64,000 nt of DNA from Polluticoccus soli (GCF_029269745.1 NZ_JARJHT010000001.1:248001-312000); one strand, 5' to 3'. Shown: positions 9,578 to 19,198, counted from the stretch's first letter. The notes: generated by a model from the letters alone, not told the origin. A program made the numbers and translations.

Positions 9578-10660
9578 GTGAGGCGATTTGTATTCATACC
9601 ATTATTAGTGTTTCTTTTCTTTTTGGCAATGCTGTCAAAAGGTCTTCACTTGCCGCCAAGTACCAAGATCATCAAACCCGCTAAAACTTCGGGTTACAGC
9701 CCGCGGGAGTTTTACATTGCTTCGGTGGTGGATAACCGCGATGATACCAGTAACATTGGCCAGATGCACGCCGGTTCTGCCCGCCAGCTGGTGACGCTTA
9801 ACCTCCCGGGTGGTACTGCAAAAGGTCTATACAATTTTATACAACACGGTTTCAGGCAAAACGAAGGCACCATGCCTATCGATCTGCATATCACCAATTT
9901 CCAGATCGAGGAGAGCTTTAAAGGCAACATGCACAAGGCCGACCTCAGTGCCGACCTGGAGTTTTACTCAGACGGCGTGAAGCTCAATCAATACACCTAC
10001 AATTCATACGTAAGCTCAGGCATTGACGCCAGTGAGCATATCGGCAAGCTGGTAACTCAGCTGACTGAACAGTTCATGAAAGACATGGACATTTGGCTGA
10101 AGGATAATAAACCAACACTCACCCCGGGCATTAGCGTAAACGTAGAAATGCTCACGGAAACAGATGATGCTGACCTGATCGTATACGACCCGACCCGTCC
10201 ACTAAGGCGCTCAGACTTTATGGGCGACCCCGATGAAATGAGCCTGGCAGGCGCCATTACCTACAGCGGCATCCAGATCAAATACAACCTGCAAACGTTC
10301 AACAGGCACAAAATGGTGAACATATCAGTAATTCCTTATTTCCATAAAATGAATTCCTGGTGGCGTGCCAACAACTCTACCGAACTGCTGCTAGCGCATG
10401 AGCAAATACATTTCGACATCACGGCCATTGCAGCCTGCGAGCTTATGAAAAAGCTGAAGGCAGCGCATTTTACACCCGATAATTTCACAAAAGAGCTCGA
10501 AGCCATCCAGAAGCAATCTGAAAAGGACCGTAGCCGGATGCAGCAGCAATATGACCGTGAGACCAACCACAGCCTGATAAAAACCAAACAGGCGGAATGG
10601 GAACGGACGATAAAAGACCAGCTAAATACGGAAGGATATTTCAGCGCAGTAACTCAATAA
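9578..10660 (+). CDS. Secreted DUF922-like protein with HEQIH metalloprotease-type motif
   Basis: A 360-residue protein beginning at GTG 9578 (MRRFVFIPLLVFLFFLAML), which gives an N-terminal signal or anchor helix. Residues 40-195 form one domain of mixed secondary structure. The C-terminal part carries LLAHEQIHFDI at about residues 271-281; this HExxH-plus-FD pattern is characteristic of DUF922 proteins, proposed to be metallopeptidase-like. After it comes a charged coiled segment (QKQSEKDRSRMQQQYDRET). Catalytic activity is inferred from the motif only. It is probably periplasmic and is transcribed alone. Confidence 0.65.
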   Translation: MRRFVFIPLLVFLFFLAMLSKGLHLPPSTKIIKPAKTSGYSPREFYIASVVDNRDDTSNIGQMHAGSARQLVTLNLPGGTAKGLYNFIQHGFRQNEGTMPIDLHITNFQIEESFKGNMHKADLSADLEFYSDGVKLNQYTYNSYVSSGIDASEHIGKLVTQLTEQFMKDMDIWLKDNKPTLTPGISVNVEMLTETDDADLIVYDPTRPLRRSDFMGDPDEMSLAGAITYSGIQIKYNLQTFNRHKMVNISVIPYFHKMNSWWRANNSTELLLAHEQIHFDITAIAACELMKKLKAAHFTPDNFTKELEAIQKQSEKDRSRMQQQYDRETNHSLIKTKQAEWERTIKDQLNTEGYFSAVTQ

Positions 10661-10671
10661 AACATTATCAA

Positions 10672-10710
10672 AAAAAGGAAAAGCCGCCATTAAGGCGGCT
10701 TTTCCTTTTT
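10672..10710. terminator. Bidirectional intrinsic terminator between convergent genes
   Basis: A 17-bp inverted repeat (10672-10688 with 10694-10710, core AAAAGCCGCC/GGCGGCTTTT) between two convergent genes, with A and T tracts on both flanks, so it can serve both strands. Confidence 0.88.
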
Positions 10711-10725
10711 AACTCAAATATCACA

Positions 10726-11475
10726 TTAGTCCCTACGGCCAAATAAACGCAGCAGCATCAGGAACAGGTTTACAAAGTCAAGGTACAGTGTCATTGCACC
10801 CAGTACCGACATCTTTCTTGCACTGGTTGTATCAATGCCTTCATACTCCACGCCTTCACCAATACGCTTCAACTTTTGAACATCATAAGCGGTAAGACCG
10901 GTAAATACCATCACACCTACGATGCTGATGATATAATCAAGTGTTGAGTTATTCATGAACCAGTTGACTACAGAGGCGATCAGTATCCCGATCAATCCCA
11001 TCATCATCAGGCGACCAAAGCTGGTCAGGTCTTTATCTGTAGTATAACCCAGTACAGCCATTACGCCAAACATAGCCGACGATGCTGCAAAAACACCTAC
11101 AACCGAAGACGCAGTATAGGCAAGCAAAGTGAAACTAAGACTAATGCCCATGATAACCGCAAACAGCATAAACAGTGTGATCATTGCCGGCATTGACAAT
11201 CTCTGAAACCTCAGAGACATCAGCAGCACAAACCCGATAGGCGACAGCATCACAGCCCAGCCAAGGAAGTTCAAGCCTGTGCCTTCAGCATTTATCAGCA
11301 TCTGCAACATGGCAGGGCTGTTGGCAAACCATACAGCAAAAAACGTGGAGACACCCAGTGCCGCAAACATCCATAAAAACACGTTTGCCATAAAGGTCTT
11401 GGCAATTGGCCTAGTGGCGCTGGTTTCTAAAACGGTTGCTTTAACAAAAGGTTTTTGATTCTCGTAGTTTTCCAT
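10726..11475 (-). CDS. Bax inhibitor-1 / YccA family membrane protein
   Basis: A 249-residue protein with seven predicted membrane helices after a polar N-terminus (MENYENQKPFVKATVLETSA). The family pattern is clear: NVFLWMFAALGVSTFFA in the first helix, conserved Asp residues in TGLTAYDVQKLKRIG near the C-terminus, and the terminal LYLDFVNLFLMLLRLFGRRD. Members are inner-membrane proteins related to TMBIM calcium-leak channels; some bacterial ones interact with FtsH. The gene is monocistronic. Confidence 0.9.
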   Translation of the reverse strand: MENYENQKPFVKATVLETSATRPIAKTFMANVFLWMFAALGVSTFFAVWFANSPAMLQMLINAEGTGLNFLGWAVMLSPIGFVLLMSLRFQRLSMPAMITLFMLFAVIMGISLSFTLLAYTASSVVGVFAASSAMFGVMAVLGYTTDKDLTSFGRLMMMGLIGILIASVVNWFMNNSTLDYIISIVGVMVFTGLTAYDVQKLKRIGEGVEYEGIDTTSARKMSVLGAMTLYLDFVNLFLMLLRLFGRRD

Positions 11476-11563
11476 GCTTTGTGAGATTTAATGAAAGTTA
11501 CGCAATTATACGAAGCTGTCTGGTAAAATATTACAATGCCGATGAGGGCTGAAGAAATAAAAA

Positions 11564-11587
11564 AAGCTGCTACATGTGTAACAGCTT
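11564..11587 (-). terminator. Intrinsic terminator
   Basis: AAGCTG..CAGCTT stem with inner TAC/GTA pairs and an A-run on the plus strand (T-run on the minus strand), downstream of the small basic-protein gene. Confidence 0.65.
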
Positions 11588-11608
11588 AAATAAATTCATC
11601 ACCCAACG

Positions 11609-11851
11609 TTATTTGCTGCGAGAACGCGTATCCTTTTGAGAGTCCTTACCCTTATCGGATTGTTGCCCGCCTTTGCCTGAGCTCTTGCTGTGCTTCACGC
11701 CCTTGTATTTTGCACCTTCAGGCTGCACATCCTGCTCATTAACTGCTTGTTCATACTTCGCTGCCTCATCACCTTTTTGGCGATTATGTGTTGGCTGCCT
11801 TTTATCTACCGATTTGTCCCTATGGTATTTCATAATCCCCCGTTTTGCCAT
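11609..11851 (-). CDS. Small, highly charged protein of unknown function
   Basis: An 80-residue protein from the ATG at 11849-11851 (MAKRGIMKYHRDKS). It is almost entirely polar, rich in Lys, Gln, Ser, Asp and Gly, without hydrophobic core residues, and so is likely disordered (SKSSGKGGQQSDKGKDSQKD). I do not recognise it. It has its own terminator, which supports a real transcript. It resembles in character the 51-residue Lys-rich protein at 16.7 kb but shares no clear motif. Confidence 0.5.
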   Translation of the reverse strand: MAKRGIMKYHRDKSVDKRQPTHNRQKGDEAAKYEQAVNEQDVQPEGAKYKGVKHSKSSGKGGQQSDKGKDSQKDTRSRSK

Positions 11852-11923
11852 TGTGGCTAAACAACTATACCACCGGGCGATATTTAACAAGCCTTTATAG
11901 CTGAATCAAATTCTAATATTTAA

Positions 11924-11931
11924 TAGCTTTG
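11924..11931 (+). promoter_or_regulatory. Probable -7 promoter element (TAGCTTTG)
   Basis: TAGCTTTG fits TAnnTTTG and lies 18 bases before the ATG at 11950. It includes the TTG at 11929, which makes that TTG unlikely as a start codon. Confidence 0.5.
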
Positions 11932-11949
11932 ACAAAACAACTGCAATAC

Positions 11950-12741
11950 ATGCGCAACAATCATGAAATCGATTACCGCATTTTCGGTGAGGAAATGCAA
12001 TATGTGGAAATAGAGCTCGACCCTGAAGAAACAGCGGTTGCCGAGGCCGGCAGCTTTATGATGATGGACGATGGCATACAGATGTCTACCATCTTTGGCG
12101 ACGGTAGTCAGCAACAAAGCGGGCTGCTTGGCAAATTATTCTCAGCAGGCAAACGCATGCTCACGGGTGAAAGCCTGTTCATGACTACTTATACCAACAT
12201 GGGCCAGGGCAAAAGGCGTGTTTCATTCGCATCGCCCTACCCCGGTAAGATCATCCCGATAGATCTGCAACAACTGGGCGGCAAAGTGGTTTGTCAGAAA
12301 GACTCCTTCCTTTGTGCTGCAAAAGGTGTGGCCATCGGTATCGAGTTTCAGCGCAAGCTGGGCACCGGCCTGTTTGGCGGCGAAGGCTTCATCATGCAAA
12401 AACTGGAAGGCGATGGTATGGCATTCGTGCACGCAGGTGGCCACGTTATGCAGCGCGACCTGCAACCGGGTGAGGTATTGAAAATAGACACAGGTTGCGT
12501 AGTAGGCTTTACGCAAAACGTAAACTATGACATCCAGTTTGTAGGCGGAATAAAAAATACGCTGTTCGGCGGCGAAGGCGTGTTCTTCGCAACCCTGCGC
12601 GGACCGGGTACAGTATGGATACAAACCCTACCTATCAGCAGGCTGGCAAGCCGCATTTTGTCATACGGCACCTTCAACCGCAAAGAAGAAGGCAGCATCC
12701 TGGGCGGCATCGGCAATATGCTCGACGGCGACGGATGGTAG
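11950..12741 (+). CDS. AIM24 / TIGR00266 family protein
   Basis: A 263-residue protein from the ATG at 11950 ([13 protein letters not shown]). It is a Gly-rich, all-beta protein of the TIGR00266/AIM24 family; the repeated motif [17 protein letters not shown] and later [18 protein letters not shown] is diagnostic. It folds as a double-stranded beta-helix-like domain without signal peptide, so it is cytoplasmic. The biochemical role of bacterial members is not established. It is followed by a strong terminator. Confidence 0.85.
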   Translation: MRNNHEIDYRIFGEEMQYVEIELDPEETAVAEAGSFMMMDDGIQMSTIFGDGSQQQSGLLGKLFSAGKRMLTGESLFMTTYTNMGQGKRRVSFASPYPGKIIPIDLQQLGGKVVCQKDSFLCAAKGVAIGIEFQRKLGTGLFGGEGFIMQKLEGDGMAFVHAGGHVMQRDLQPGEVLKIDTGCVVGFTQNVNYDIQFVGGIKNTLFGGEGVFFATLRGPGTVWIQTLPISRLASRILSYGTFNRKEEGSILGGIGNMLDGDGW

Positions 12742-12760
12742 TCTCCAACGAATAATTATT

Positions 12761-12793
12761 GAAAGCCCTCCCCTGCAGGAGGGCTTTCTTTTT
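12761..12793 (+). terminator. Intrinsic terminator
   Basis: An 11-bp stem GAAAGCCCTCC/GGAGGGCTTTC (12761-12771 with 12778-12788) followed by TTTTTT. Confidence 0.88.
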
Positions 12794-13194
12794 TATACCA
12801 ATACCAGTGCCTGTTCGTGCTTTCTTTTTATCGTTTCACCAATAGGCGTAGGATTGCCATCATCGTCTATACGCACAAAAGTGATAGACGTGGTGCAGAC
12901 CACTATCTCCTCACCGCTATACAGGTTGAACTTGCGCACCTCTATATCCAGCGTTATCGATGTATTACCCAATGAAACGACCTCACCATATACACGTATG
13001 TGGTTGTTCACCTTTATGGGACGTTTGAAATGGAGTTCACCCACGCGCAGCGTCACCATGTTTGGTGTGCAGCAGTACTCGGTTGCAAATGCGGCGGCTG
13101 CCTCATCTATCCATGCCATAAGTATACCACCGAACATATTGCCGTGGATACCGATGTCTTTGCCCATGCAGATCTTTTTGTTGATCAGTTTCAT
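12793..13194 (-). CDS. Acyl-CoA thioesterase (hotdog fold, YciA/BACH type)
   Basis: A 133-residue single hotdog-domain protein that hydrolyses acyl-CoA to free acid and CoA in the cytoplasm. The helix of the hotdog fold carries GNMFGGILMAWIDEAAAAFA, with the conserved Asp of the YciA group. The strands LRVGELHFKRPIKVNNHIRVYGEVV follow as in family members. Substrate chain length cannot be told. The 3' end abuts the terminator of the AIM24 gene on the other strand. Confidence 0.87.
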   Translation of the reverse strand: MKLINKKICMGKDIGIHGNMFGGILMAWIDEAAAAFATEYCCTPNMVTLRVGELHFKRPIKVNNHIRVYGEVVSLGNTSITLDIEVRKFNLYSGEEIVVCTTSITFVRIDDDGNPTPIGETIKRKHEQALVLV

Positions 13195-13220
13195 CTTCGT
13201 TTTTGTTTAAACAGGTGAAT

Positions 13221-13250
13221 AAAAAAAGCCCTTCGGTGTATCCGAAGGGC
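13221..13250 (-). terminator. Intrinsic terminator for the metalloprotease gene
   Basis: A perfect 9-bp stem GCCCTTCGG/CCGAAGGGC (13228-13236 with 13242-13250). On the minus strand it is followed by a T-run, so it ends the minus-strand transcript arriving from the gene at 13398. Confidence 0.8.
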
Positions 13251-13397
13251 GTATTGCACATTATCTTATTGTTATTGTCTTATATCAATACGATGCCGTA
13301 CCCTTCGTTGCTACGTGGGTGTTTACAATGTTTATATTGCTTCGACATCATGTTCATGGGTGCAATGTTAGGAAGAATATTTTGATTGATAAAAAAA

Positions 13398-15584
13398 TTA
13401 TTGCCTGATTAACGTTCCTTTATGAACATTCGCATCTGTATACAATCTGTAGAAATACAGTCCTGGAGCGAGTTTCGAGGCATCTATTTTTTCTACTTTA
13501 CCCGCTGAAATTTTCTTCGATATGATCGTCCTGCCATCAGCTGCATGCAGTTGCAGCTCGGCATCAGATGCACTCAACACATTCCAATATTCGGCTGCGG
13601 GATTAGGAAATACAGCAAAATTGGCCTTTTTCACATCGTCGACAGAGACCGGGAAATAAGTATAGAATGCAGTACCACCATTCAAACTATTGGTAAGGAA
13701 ATGCGCAAAGAAAGTATCCGCAACAGATGATAGCATCCATTGCACAGGCGATGGAGATACGCCCCTATTGTATATGATGATATCGTTTTGCGCTGCTGTA
13801 GCAAAACCTAACGCCGGGTTCGGATCCAATGGAGACTTGGCCTGGTACAATGTCATATCGCCTGCGATCAACGGAATATTACCATTCACACTGCCATCTG
13901 CGTCGGTAACATCAGTACGCGTAAAAGGGAAGACCACTTCTACCATCGACGGTGGCTGGGTAATGGGCGTCACTTCCCAATAGCGATTGATAGCAGCATG
14001 GAAGGTCTTTACATTATTCATCCCCGGCGGCAGCAGCAGGTTGGTGCCATTGCCTGAACCAAGGTTGGGAAAAGTAACAACCTTCACTTCAAAGCCTGCA
14101 TCATCTACTGTACCTATCAGGCTTCCGTTCTTTTCTATTTTCAACAACAGCCTGTCATCTGCCTCATCATCGTTATTGCCATCATTCAGGTAGTGTGTGA
14201 CACCGTCTCCGTCTACACACTCGCGAGTTGCTACAACGTTTGCATTGGCAGCAATAACAGGCGTATTAACGATATAGTCGGCACAGGCTGCGGCAGCAAC
14301 ACCGTCACGCAGTGTGTCGCCGGGTAGAGGGCCAAAGCCTTTGGTAAGATCAACACCAACGCCTGACACGGTATGGCAATAGCTCATAATGGTGCCTCCA
14401 CCGGGTGGGTACTGCGGACTCGGAGCAGCACAACTGCCTTCAACAGGCACGCAAGCGTCTATAGCGCCTCCCGGCCAGCCACAATTGTGCGTGTGCATCA
14501 CACCCAGGTTATGACCGGGCTCGTGGGCCATTTGCTGTATGTCGAAGCTATAAGCAGGCAACGCCTGTGCATCCTGTTTTAGATTACAGAATGCATAAGG
14601 ACCTGAGCTCTGAAAACTGTTGTATGGAAAACAGATCGTACCCAACCAGGCTACCCCGCCCATATTACCGCCACGTGTAGAAACGAGCATGGCCAGGTCT
14701 GCCCCAAACAGGTTGTTTTGCGTTTCATCACCAAACGTGGTTAGAAAAGTGGATGAGCTAAGGGTTAGCGTCTGGTAAATATCCGCCGTCGTATTAACCT
14801 CTATATGCTTCAGGCTAATGTACACCGCTTCGTTTCGGTAAAGAGTAGCGACGGTATTAAAGGCAGCTGTCAGGTAGTTCACCACGTTGGTCGTATTGCT
14901 ACTGTAATCCAGCCAGGTTTCGTAGTCTGCTTTTATATAGAACTCTACATCCTTGCAGGAACTGAATGCGTTCTTATTCTGCGTTGCAGGCTTTTGCAGG
15001 GCAGGCAACTTATCGGTACCGCAACCTACTGAAGCAGACAGTTGCTGGTCGCGGTCATTGTACAATATGTACTTACCGGCCGTCACTCCTTTTTTCACCT
15101 GTTCTACGACCATGTTGCCACCGCCGGGCAACGAAAAAAGCCCGTACACGTCACCACTAAAGAATGAAAATGCCGCCAGCGAACCGGGAACTCCTTTTAC
15201 TACGCCCCTATAATATACCCCGGGGTTATAAACAAAAGGCATTGATCCTTCGGCCGTAGCCTCATTTACCGAAAAGTCAGGAGTGATGATGTCATACCTT
15301 GCCAGCTCCAGTTCATAACCTCCAACATGCAATGTTATGAGCATGGGCCTATATTCAACAATCGTTTCCAATGTCAAAACATCCACATCGAACATGGTAC
15401 CATTGGCAATGAGCGGTGCGGTAAGCCTGTCTTCTTTCCAAAGACCATCAAACTCTACGATCATATACTGCTGTTTTGCACGGGCAATAAAAGCATCGAG
15501 GTAACTGCTCTTTGCCCCGGCTCTAATACAAATGAGCAAGCAAAAAGCCGCCAGCAGCAGCCTTGAAGAAAACGGGTTGTACAT
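13398..15584 (-). CDS. T9SS-secreted reprolysin-like zinc metalloprotease
   Basis: A 728-residue protein with a signal peptide (MYNPFSSRLLLAAFCLLICIRAGA), a propeptide-like N-terminal domain (about 25-200) and a metzincin catalytic domain (about 205-440). The zinc motif HEPGHNLGVMH (about 352-362) fits HExxHxxGxxH, and the region has several Cys that may form disulfides. The last 75 residues form a type IX secretion sorting domain (FAVFPNPAAEYWNV ... APGLYFYRLYTDANVHKGTLIRQ). It is probably surface-bound or extracellular. The substrate is unknown. It sits upstream of its own terminator and downstream of the acyltransferase gene on the same strand. Confidence 0.85.
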   Translation of the reverse strand: MYNPFSSRLLLAAFCLLICIRAGAKSSYLDAFIARAKQQYMIVEFDGLWKEDRLTAPLIANGTMFDVDVLTLETIVEYRPMLITLHVGGYELELARYDIITPDFSVNEATAEGSMPFVYNPGVYYRGVVKGVPGSLAAFSFFSGDVYGLFSLPGGGNMVVEQVKKGVTAGKYILYNDRDQQLSASVGCGTDKLPALQKPATQNKNAFSSCKDVEFYIKADYETWLDYSSNTTNVVNYLTAAFNTVATLYRNEAVYISLKHIEVNTTADIYQTLTLSSSTFLTTFGDETQNNLFGADLAMLVSTRGGNMGGVAWLGTICFPYNSFQSSGPYAFCNLKQDAQALPAYSFDIQQMAHEPGHNLGVMHTHNCGWPGGAIDACVPVEGSCAAPSPQYPPGGGTIMSYCHTVSGVGVDLTKGFGPLPGDTLRDGVAAAACADYIVNTPVIAANANVVATRECVDGDGVTHYLNDGNNDDEADDRLLLKIEKNGSLIGTVDDAGFEVKVVTFPNLGSGNGTNLLLPPGMNNVKTFHAAINRYWEVTPITQPPSMVEVVFPFTRTDVTDADGSVNGNIPLIAGDMTLYQAKSPLDPNPALGFATAAQNDIIIYNRGVSPSPVQWMLSSVADTFFAHFLTNSLNGGTAFYTYFPVSVDDVKKANFAVFPNPAAEYWNVLSASDAELQLHAADGRTIISKKISAGKVEKIDASKLAPGLYFYRLYTDANVHKGTLIRQ

Positions 15585-15608
15585 TGTTATGCTCTTGATT
15601 TAGTAAAA

Positions 15609-16628
15609 CTAAGGCCTATTCAGCATATTTCTGATGGGCTTTTCTACCAGGTGATAGCACAACGCAGCAACACCTACCAGTGCTATCGTGTACGTGTAAA
15701 AAAACACCGGTTCTGATAGCTGAAGGTACCTGCCGTTAAGATTCACGGCATACCGGTGTACTGGCTCCTGGAAGATGTAGATACCATAACTCACCTCGCC
15801 CAAAAACACCAGTGGCCGCCAGCGCAACCAGCTCGAGTTGTGCAATGCCACCGCCAACACCAGCAGCATGTAGAGCGGCGCCAGCAAACCATTATGCAGG
15901 CTGACTGAGCGCGGCATAAAGTTCACAAGGAGGACAATAGCTACCAATGGCCAGACCGATGCGTACTTAATACCGCGCTTTTTATACTGGAAGAAAAGAT
16001 ATCCGCCCACCATACCAACAAAGAACTGGTTGAAATGAAACAGCGGGAAGTAATAAACGAACTCGTGAAAGGCTGTGCCCCACTCTGGTTTATATTTTGC
16101 AACCATCGCCAGGTGCGTCACCTGCGACAGCACAAAAAACGTAGCCACAAACCACAGAAAGCGCCGCGATTCTCTATTAGCAAACGCTATCAGTGCAGGA
16201 AACAGGATGTAAAAAAACATCTCTATCGACAACGACCAGCCAGGAGAGTTGATCGTAAGTGCATAGCCGGGGAAGAAGGCCTGCGTAAATGTCAGGTTCA
16301 GCGCCATCTGTTTTAGGAACATAGGTCCCGAGCCAATACCTTCTGCAATGATCAGCACGGCCGACATAGCCAGCGCTATATAAAAAGCAGGCACTATACG
16401 CACCAACCTTTTCTCCATAAACGGCCTGAAGCTGTTGCGCCGGTTGTGGTAAGTATAATACATCACAAAACCCGACAACACGAAAAAATACCCCACTGCC
16501 AGGTTACTGCTCCTGAAAAAATGCTCTGCCTGGTTGAAAGGGAAAACCGTGCACCCAAAGTGAAACACCACTACCAGCAACGCGGCTACTCCGCGGGTGG
16601 TGGTCAATGCATCGAGTTGGTGCTTCAT
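15609..16628 (-). CDS. Acyltransferase family 3 (integral membrane O-acyltransferase)
   Basis: A 339-residue polytopic membrane protein with about ten helices. The start MKHQLDALTTTRGVAALLVVVFHF has the family pattern (LDALRGxAALxVVxFH), including the conserved His in VVFHF and later the Arg in YTYHNRRNSFRPFMEKRLVRIVPAFY. Such proteins O-acylate sugars of surface polysaccharides or lipids in the inner membrane. No polysaccharide genes are adjacent, so the substrate is open. It is 25 bases upstream of the metalloprotease gene on the same strand and may share its transcript. Confidence 0.87.
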   Translation of the reverse strand: MKHQLDALTTTRGVAALLVVVFHFGCTVFPFNQAEHFFRSSNLAVGYFFVLSGFVMYYTYHNRRNSFRPFMEKRLVRIVPAFYIALAMSAVLIIAEGIGSGPMFLKQMALNLTFTQAFFPGYALTINSPGWSLSIEMFFYILFPALIAFANRESRRFLWFVATFFVLSQVTHLAMVAKYKPEWGTAFHEFVYYFPLFHFNQFFVGMVGGYLFFQYKKRGIKYASVWPLVAIVLLVNFMPRSVSLHNGLLAPLYMLLVLAVALHNSSWLRWRPLVFLGEVSYGIYIFQEPVHRYAVNLNGRYLQLSEPVFFYTYTIALVGVAALCYHLVEKPIRNMLNRP

Positions 16629-16703
16629 CCGCCAAATATAATAGGCAATTTAACAAACTGCTTTTCGCGATACTCATTATATTAGCTCCATAATCGGATC
16701 AAG

Positions 16704-16859
16704 ATGTCACTACTTTCAGGCAACCATAAAGACAAAAAGAAGGGCGGAAAAGCTGCCAAATCAAACAAGCCCGCACAGCAGCAGGCTCCCAAACCCGGAA
16801 AAGGTGCATCTGGCTTTTCTAAGAAGCCTGTTCGCACTGGCGGTACGCGTGGCAGCTAA
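16704..16859 (+). CDS. Small Lys-rich protein (51 residues)
   Basis: A short open frame from the ATG at 16704 to the TAA at 16857: very basic, with KDKKKGGKAAK and Gln/Pro-rich spacers, ending in VRTGGTRGS. The composition is that of a disordered nucleic-acid-binding or ribosome-associated peptide, but that is only a guess. Support for a real gene is the compositional bias, the position in an otherwise empty divergent gap and the AAG spacing before the ATG; there is no homology evidence. Confidence 0.45.
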   Translation: MSLLSGNHKDKKKGGKAAKSNKPAQQQAPKPGKGASGFSKKPVRTGGTRGS

Positions 16860-16958
16860 TAGCAATTGTAACTTGATTGGCGGGAGAACATATAAAACTT
16901 ACAATACTATATAATCCATTAAATATAGTATTGCTATCTTTACTATACCTGCTATTTG

Positions 16959-18728
16959 ATGCAACGACCTCTGTCTTTTTTCAATTGGTCTTTAAGAAAG
17001 GCTCTTGATGCGGAACCTGACAATTTCGCCAAGGCCCGCATTAAGATCATTTTTACTGTATTACTATTTACTTTAGCTAAGATCCTTGTTGCCGGCATTA
17101 CTGCGTTAGTAGCCGGGCAAACCATGCAGACAACTCGTGCGGCCATCACACTGGTGGTGTATGTAGCATTGGTAAAACTGCTGCTGGGAATGCCAACGAG
17201 GATGAAAGCAGTTGCTCAGGTCATGCTAATAGCCGGTACTGCCACTATCTGGGTAAACGTTTTCGTCTTCACACACGCCATCAATCTTGTCACCCTGCAG
17301 TTCATCTTCATGATCATACTGAGCGGGTATTATATGCTGGGGAGTACCTGGGGTATAATCTATTCCTTCCTTGGTGTGGCGCCGGTTATGATGGTGCTGA
17401 CACTGGGAGACAAGCTGGACATATATACGGCCAATGCACCACAACAGATCGCATCACCGGGGTTTGAGATAGTAGTAGTGCTGAACTTTGTTACCATCAT
17501 TGTCGCGCACTATCTCTTCTTCAAAGCGTTCAGGTCTAGCTTGCGGGAAAAGGAAGAACTGAACGACCAGCTGCATGTGTCTGTAGAAGAAGCCAACCAG
17601 CTGGCCATATCACGGTCCAACTTTCTTTCTACTATCTCACACGAGTTGCGCACGCCGCTCAATGCTGTTATCGGCACCTCTGAACTGCTGATGGACGACA
17701 AACCTGAAGACAGGCAACGGGAAAACCTGAAGATACTCCACTCTTCCGCGCTCGATCTACTGGCGCTCATAAACAACGTGCTCGACTTTAATAAAATAGA
17801 CTCCGACAAGCTGGAACTGGAAAAAGTACCTGTGCGGCTCGATGAATTTGTGCAGAATGTTTGTGCCGGATTGAAGATAAGGGCCACAGCCAAAAGCCTC
17901 AGGTTCGACCTGGTCATCGACAACTGCGTTCAAAAACTTTTTGTCAGCACCGACCCTACGCGTCTGTCTCAGGTATTGTACAATCTTATCGGCAATGCGA
18001 TAAAGTTTACAGAACAAGGTGGCATCACGGTCCATTTGGACTGCACACAGGAAACCGACGACAGCATAGGTGTACTGTTCTCCATTACCGATACCGGCAT
18101 TGGCATACACCCCGACAAACACGCGGCCATCTTCGATGTGTTCGCACAGGCAGAGTCGCACGTGACGAGGAAGTATGGTGGCACAGGCCTTGGACTGCCG
18201 ATCGTCAAACAACTACTTCCCATCTTTGATAGTAAGATAGAACTGGAGAGCACACCAGGCAAAGGTTCGCGTTTCTTCTTTACCATCAACTTCACCAAAG
18301 CGCAGGCACCTGTAATAGAACAAAACGCTACAGAAGCCGTCAACCTCAGCAAGCTCAACATACTTGTTGCCGAAGACAACGAGGTAAACCGTGTCATCAT
18401 CAGGAAGCAGCTCTCCACGCTCAACGTCACTCCTGTCATCGTAGAGAACGGTGTGCTGGCTTACAATGCATGGCTGTCGGGACAGTTCGACGCTATCCTG
18501 TTAGACCTACATATGCCCGAGGCCGACGGCTATGACACCATCAAACGCATCCGTGCTTATTCAGAGTCGGCTAAAGCCAATACACACGCCATTGCCTTTA
18601 CTGCCTCTATCAACGAAAAAGAGCAAATACTCGATGCAGGCTTCAACGATTTTCTCTACAAACCCGCCAACATCAAACACCTGCGCGAAAAGCTTGAAGA
18701 GCTGGCGCTGCGTGCAGGCAAAGCTTAA
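16959..18728 (+). CDS. Hybrid sensor histidine kinase / response regulator
   Basis: A 589-residue membrane kinase. The N-terminal 190 residues have about six membrane helices and no extracellular sensor domain. A short coiled linker leads to the HisKA domain with SHELRTPLN (phospho-accepting His at 228), then a HATPase domain with the N box (NLIGNAIKFT), G1 (DTGIGI) and G2 (GGTGLGLPI). The C-terminal receiver domain (about 470-589) begins NILVAEDNEVNR and has the phosphorylatable Asp516 in LLDLHMP. There is no output domain or separate response regulator nearby, so the signal probably passes to an unlinked phosphotransfer protein. The ATG at 16959 is preferred to the TTG just before it. Confidence 0.92.
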   Translation: MQRPLSFFNWSLRKALDAEPDNFAKARIKIIFTVLLFTLAKILVAGITALVAGQTMQTTRAAITLVVYVALVKLLLGMPTRMKAVAQVMLIAGTATIWVNVFVFTHAINLVTLQFIFMIILSGYYMLGSTWGIIYSFLGVAPVMMVLTLGDKLDIYTANAPQQIASPGFEIVVVLNFVTIIVAHYLFFKAFRSSLREKEELNDQLHVSVEEANQLAISRSNFLSTISHELRTPLNAVIGTSELLMDDKPEDRQRENLKILHSSALDLLALINNVLDFNKIDSDKLELEKVPVRLDEFVQNVCAGLKIRATAKSLRFDLVIDNCVQKLFVSTDPTRLSQVLYNLIGNAIKFTEQGGITVHLDCTQETDDSIGVLFSITDTGIGIHPDKHAAIFDVFAQAESHVTRKYGGTGLGLPIVKQLLPIFDSKIELESTPGKGSRFFFTINFTKAQAPVIEQNATEAVNLSKLNILVAEDNEVNRVIIRKQLSTLNVTPVIVENGVLAYNAWLSGQFDAILLDLHMPEADGYDTIKRIRAYSESAKANTHAIAFTASINEKEQILDAGFNDFLYKPANIKHLREKLEELALRAGKA

Positions 18729-18796
18729 CATTACCATTACACCTTCGTCTATAGGGTCATAAAGACCGTCCCCGCTGAAAATCGTACCTTTGCAAG

Positions 18797-19198
18797 GTGC
18801 AATTACGCTTTCGCATATCATATATTATTTGCTTTGCATTCGCATTGCTTGCTTTCGCCGGGTTCTCGGCAAAGCAAAGCGACCTGCTGCCGAACGCACA
18901 GCAAGTAGTTGCACCATGGCAAGAAACCGGGAAAATCGAGGCTTCTGAAAAGGGCGTCAGCAAGGCAGAGATAAGCAATTCCGCACCGTCCGAAACCGTG
19001 CACCTGCAGCCGCAATTCCGCGTACAAACTGCAGCGCGGGTAAAAGATGCAGCCAAAACCTTCCTGCTTTCGCGCTACCTCTCTTACCTCGACGATAGCT
19101 TTTCGCTTCATGCCACAACTACATTTACCGATGCGGTAGCCTTTCATATTACCGCCTACAGGTTCCTGCTCACTTTTCCCAAACACTGGTTTTGGTGA
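18797..19198 (+). CDS. Exported protein of unknown function
   Basis: A 133-residue protein that must start at the GTG at 18797, because the frame contains no internal Met. Residues 1-25 form a signal peptide or anchor (LRFRISYIICFAFALLAFAGFSA). The rest is of low complexity and polar, with a hydrophobic C-terminal segment (AYRFLLTFPKHWFW). A TACCTTTG promoter-like element at 18785-18792 is so close to the GTG that a leaderless transcript is possible. No family is recognised. Confidence 0.45.
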   Translation: MQLRFRISYIICFAFALLAFAGFSAKQSDLLPNAQQVVAPWQETGKIEASEKGVSKAEISNSAPSETVHLQPQFRVQTAARVKDAAKTFLLSRYLSYLDDSFSLHATTTFTDAVAFHITAYRFLLTFPKHWFW

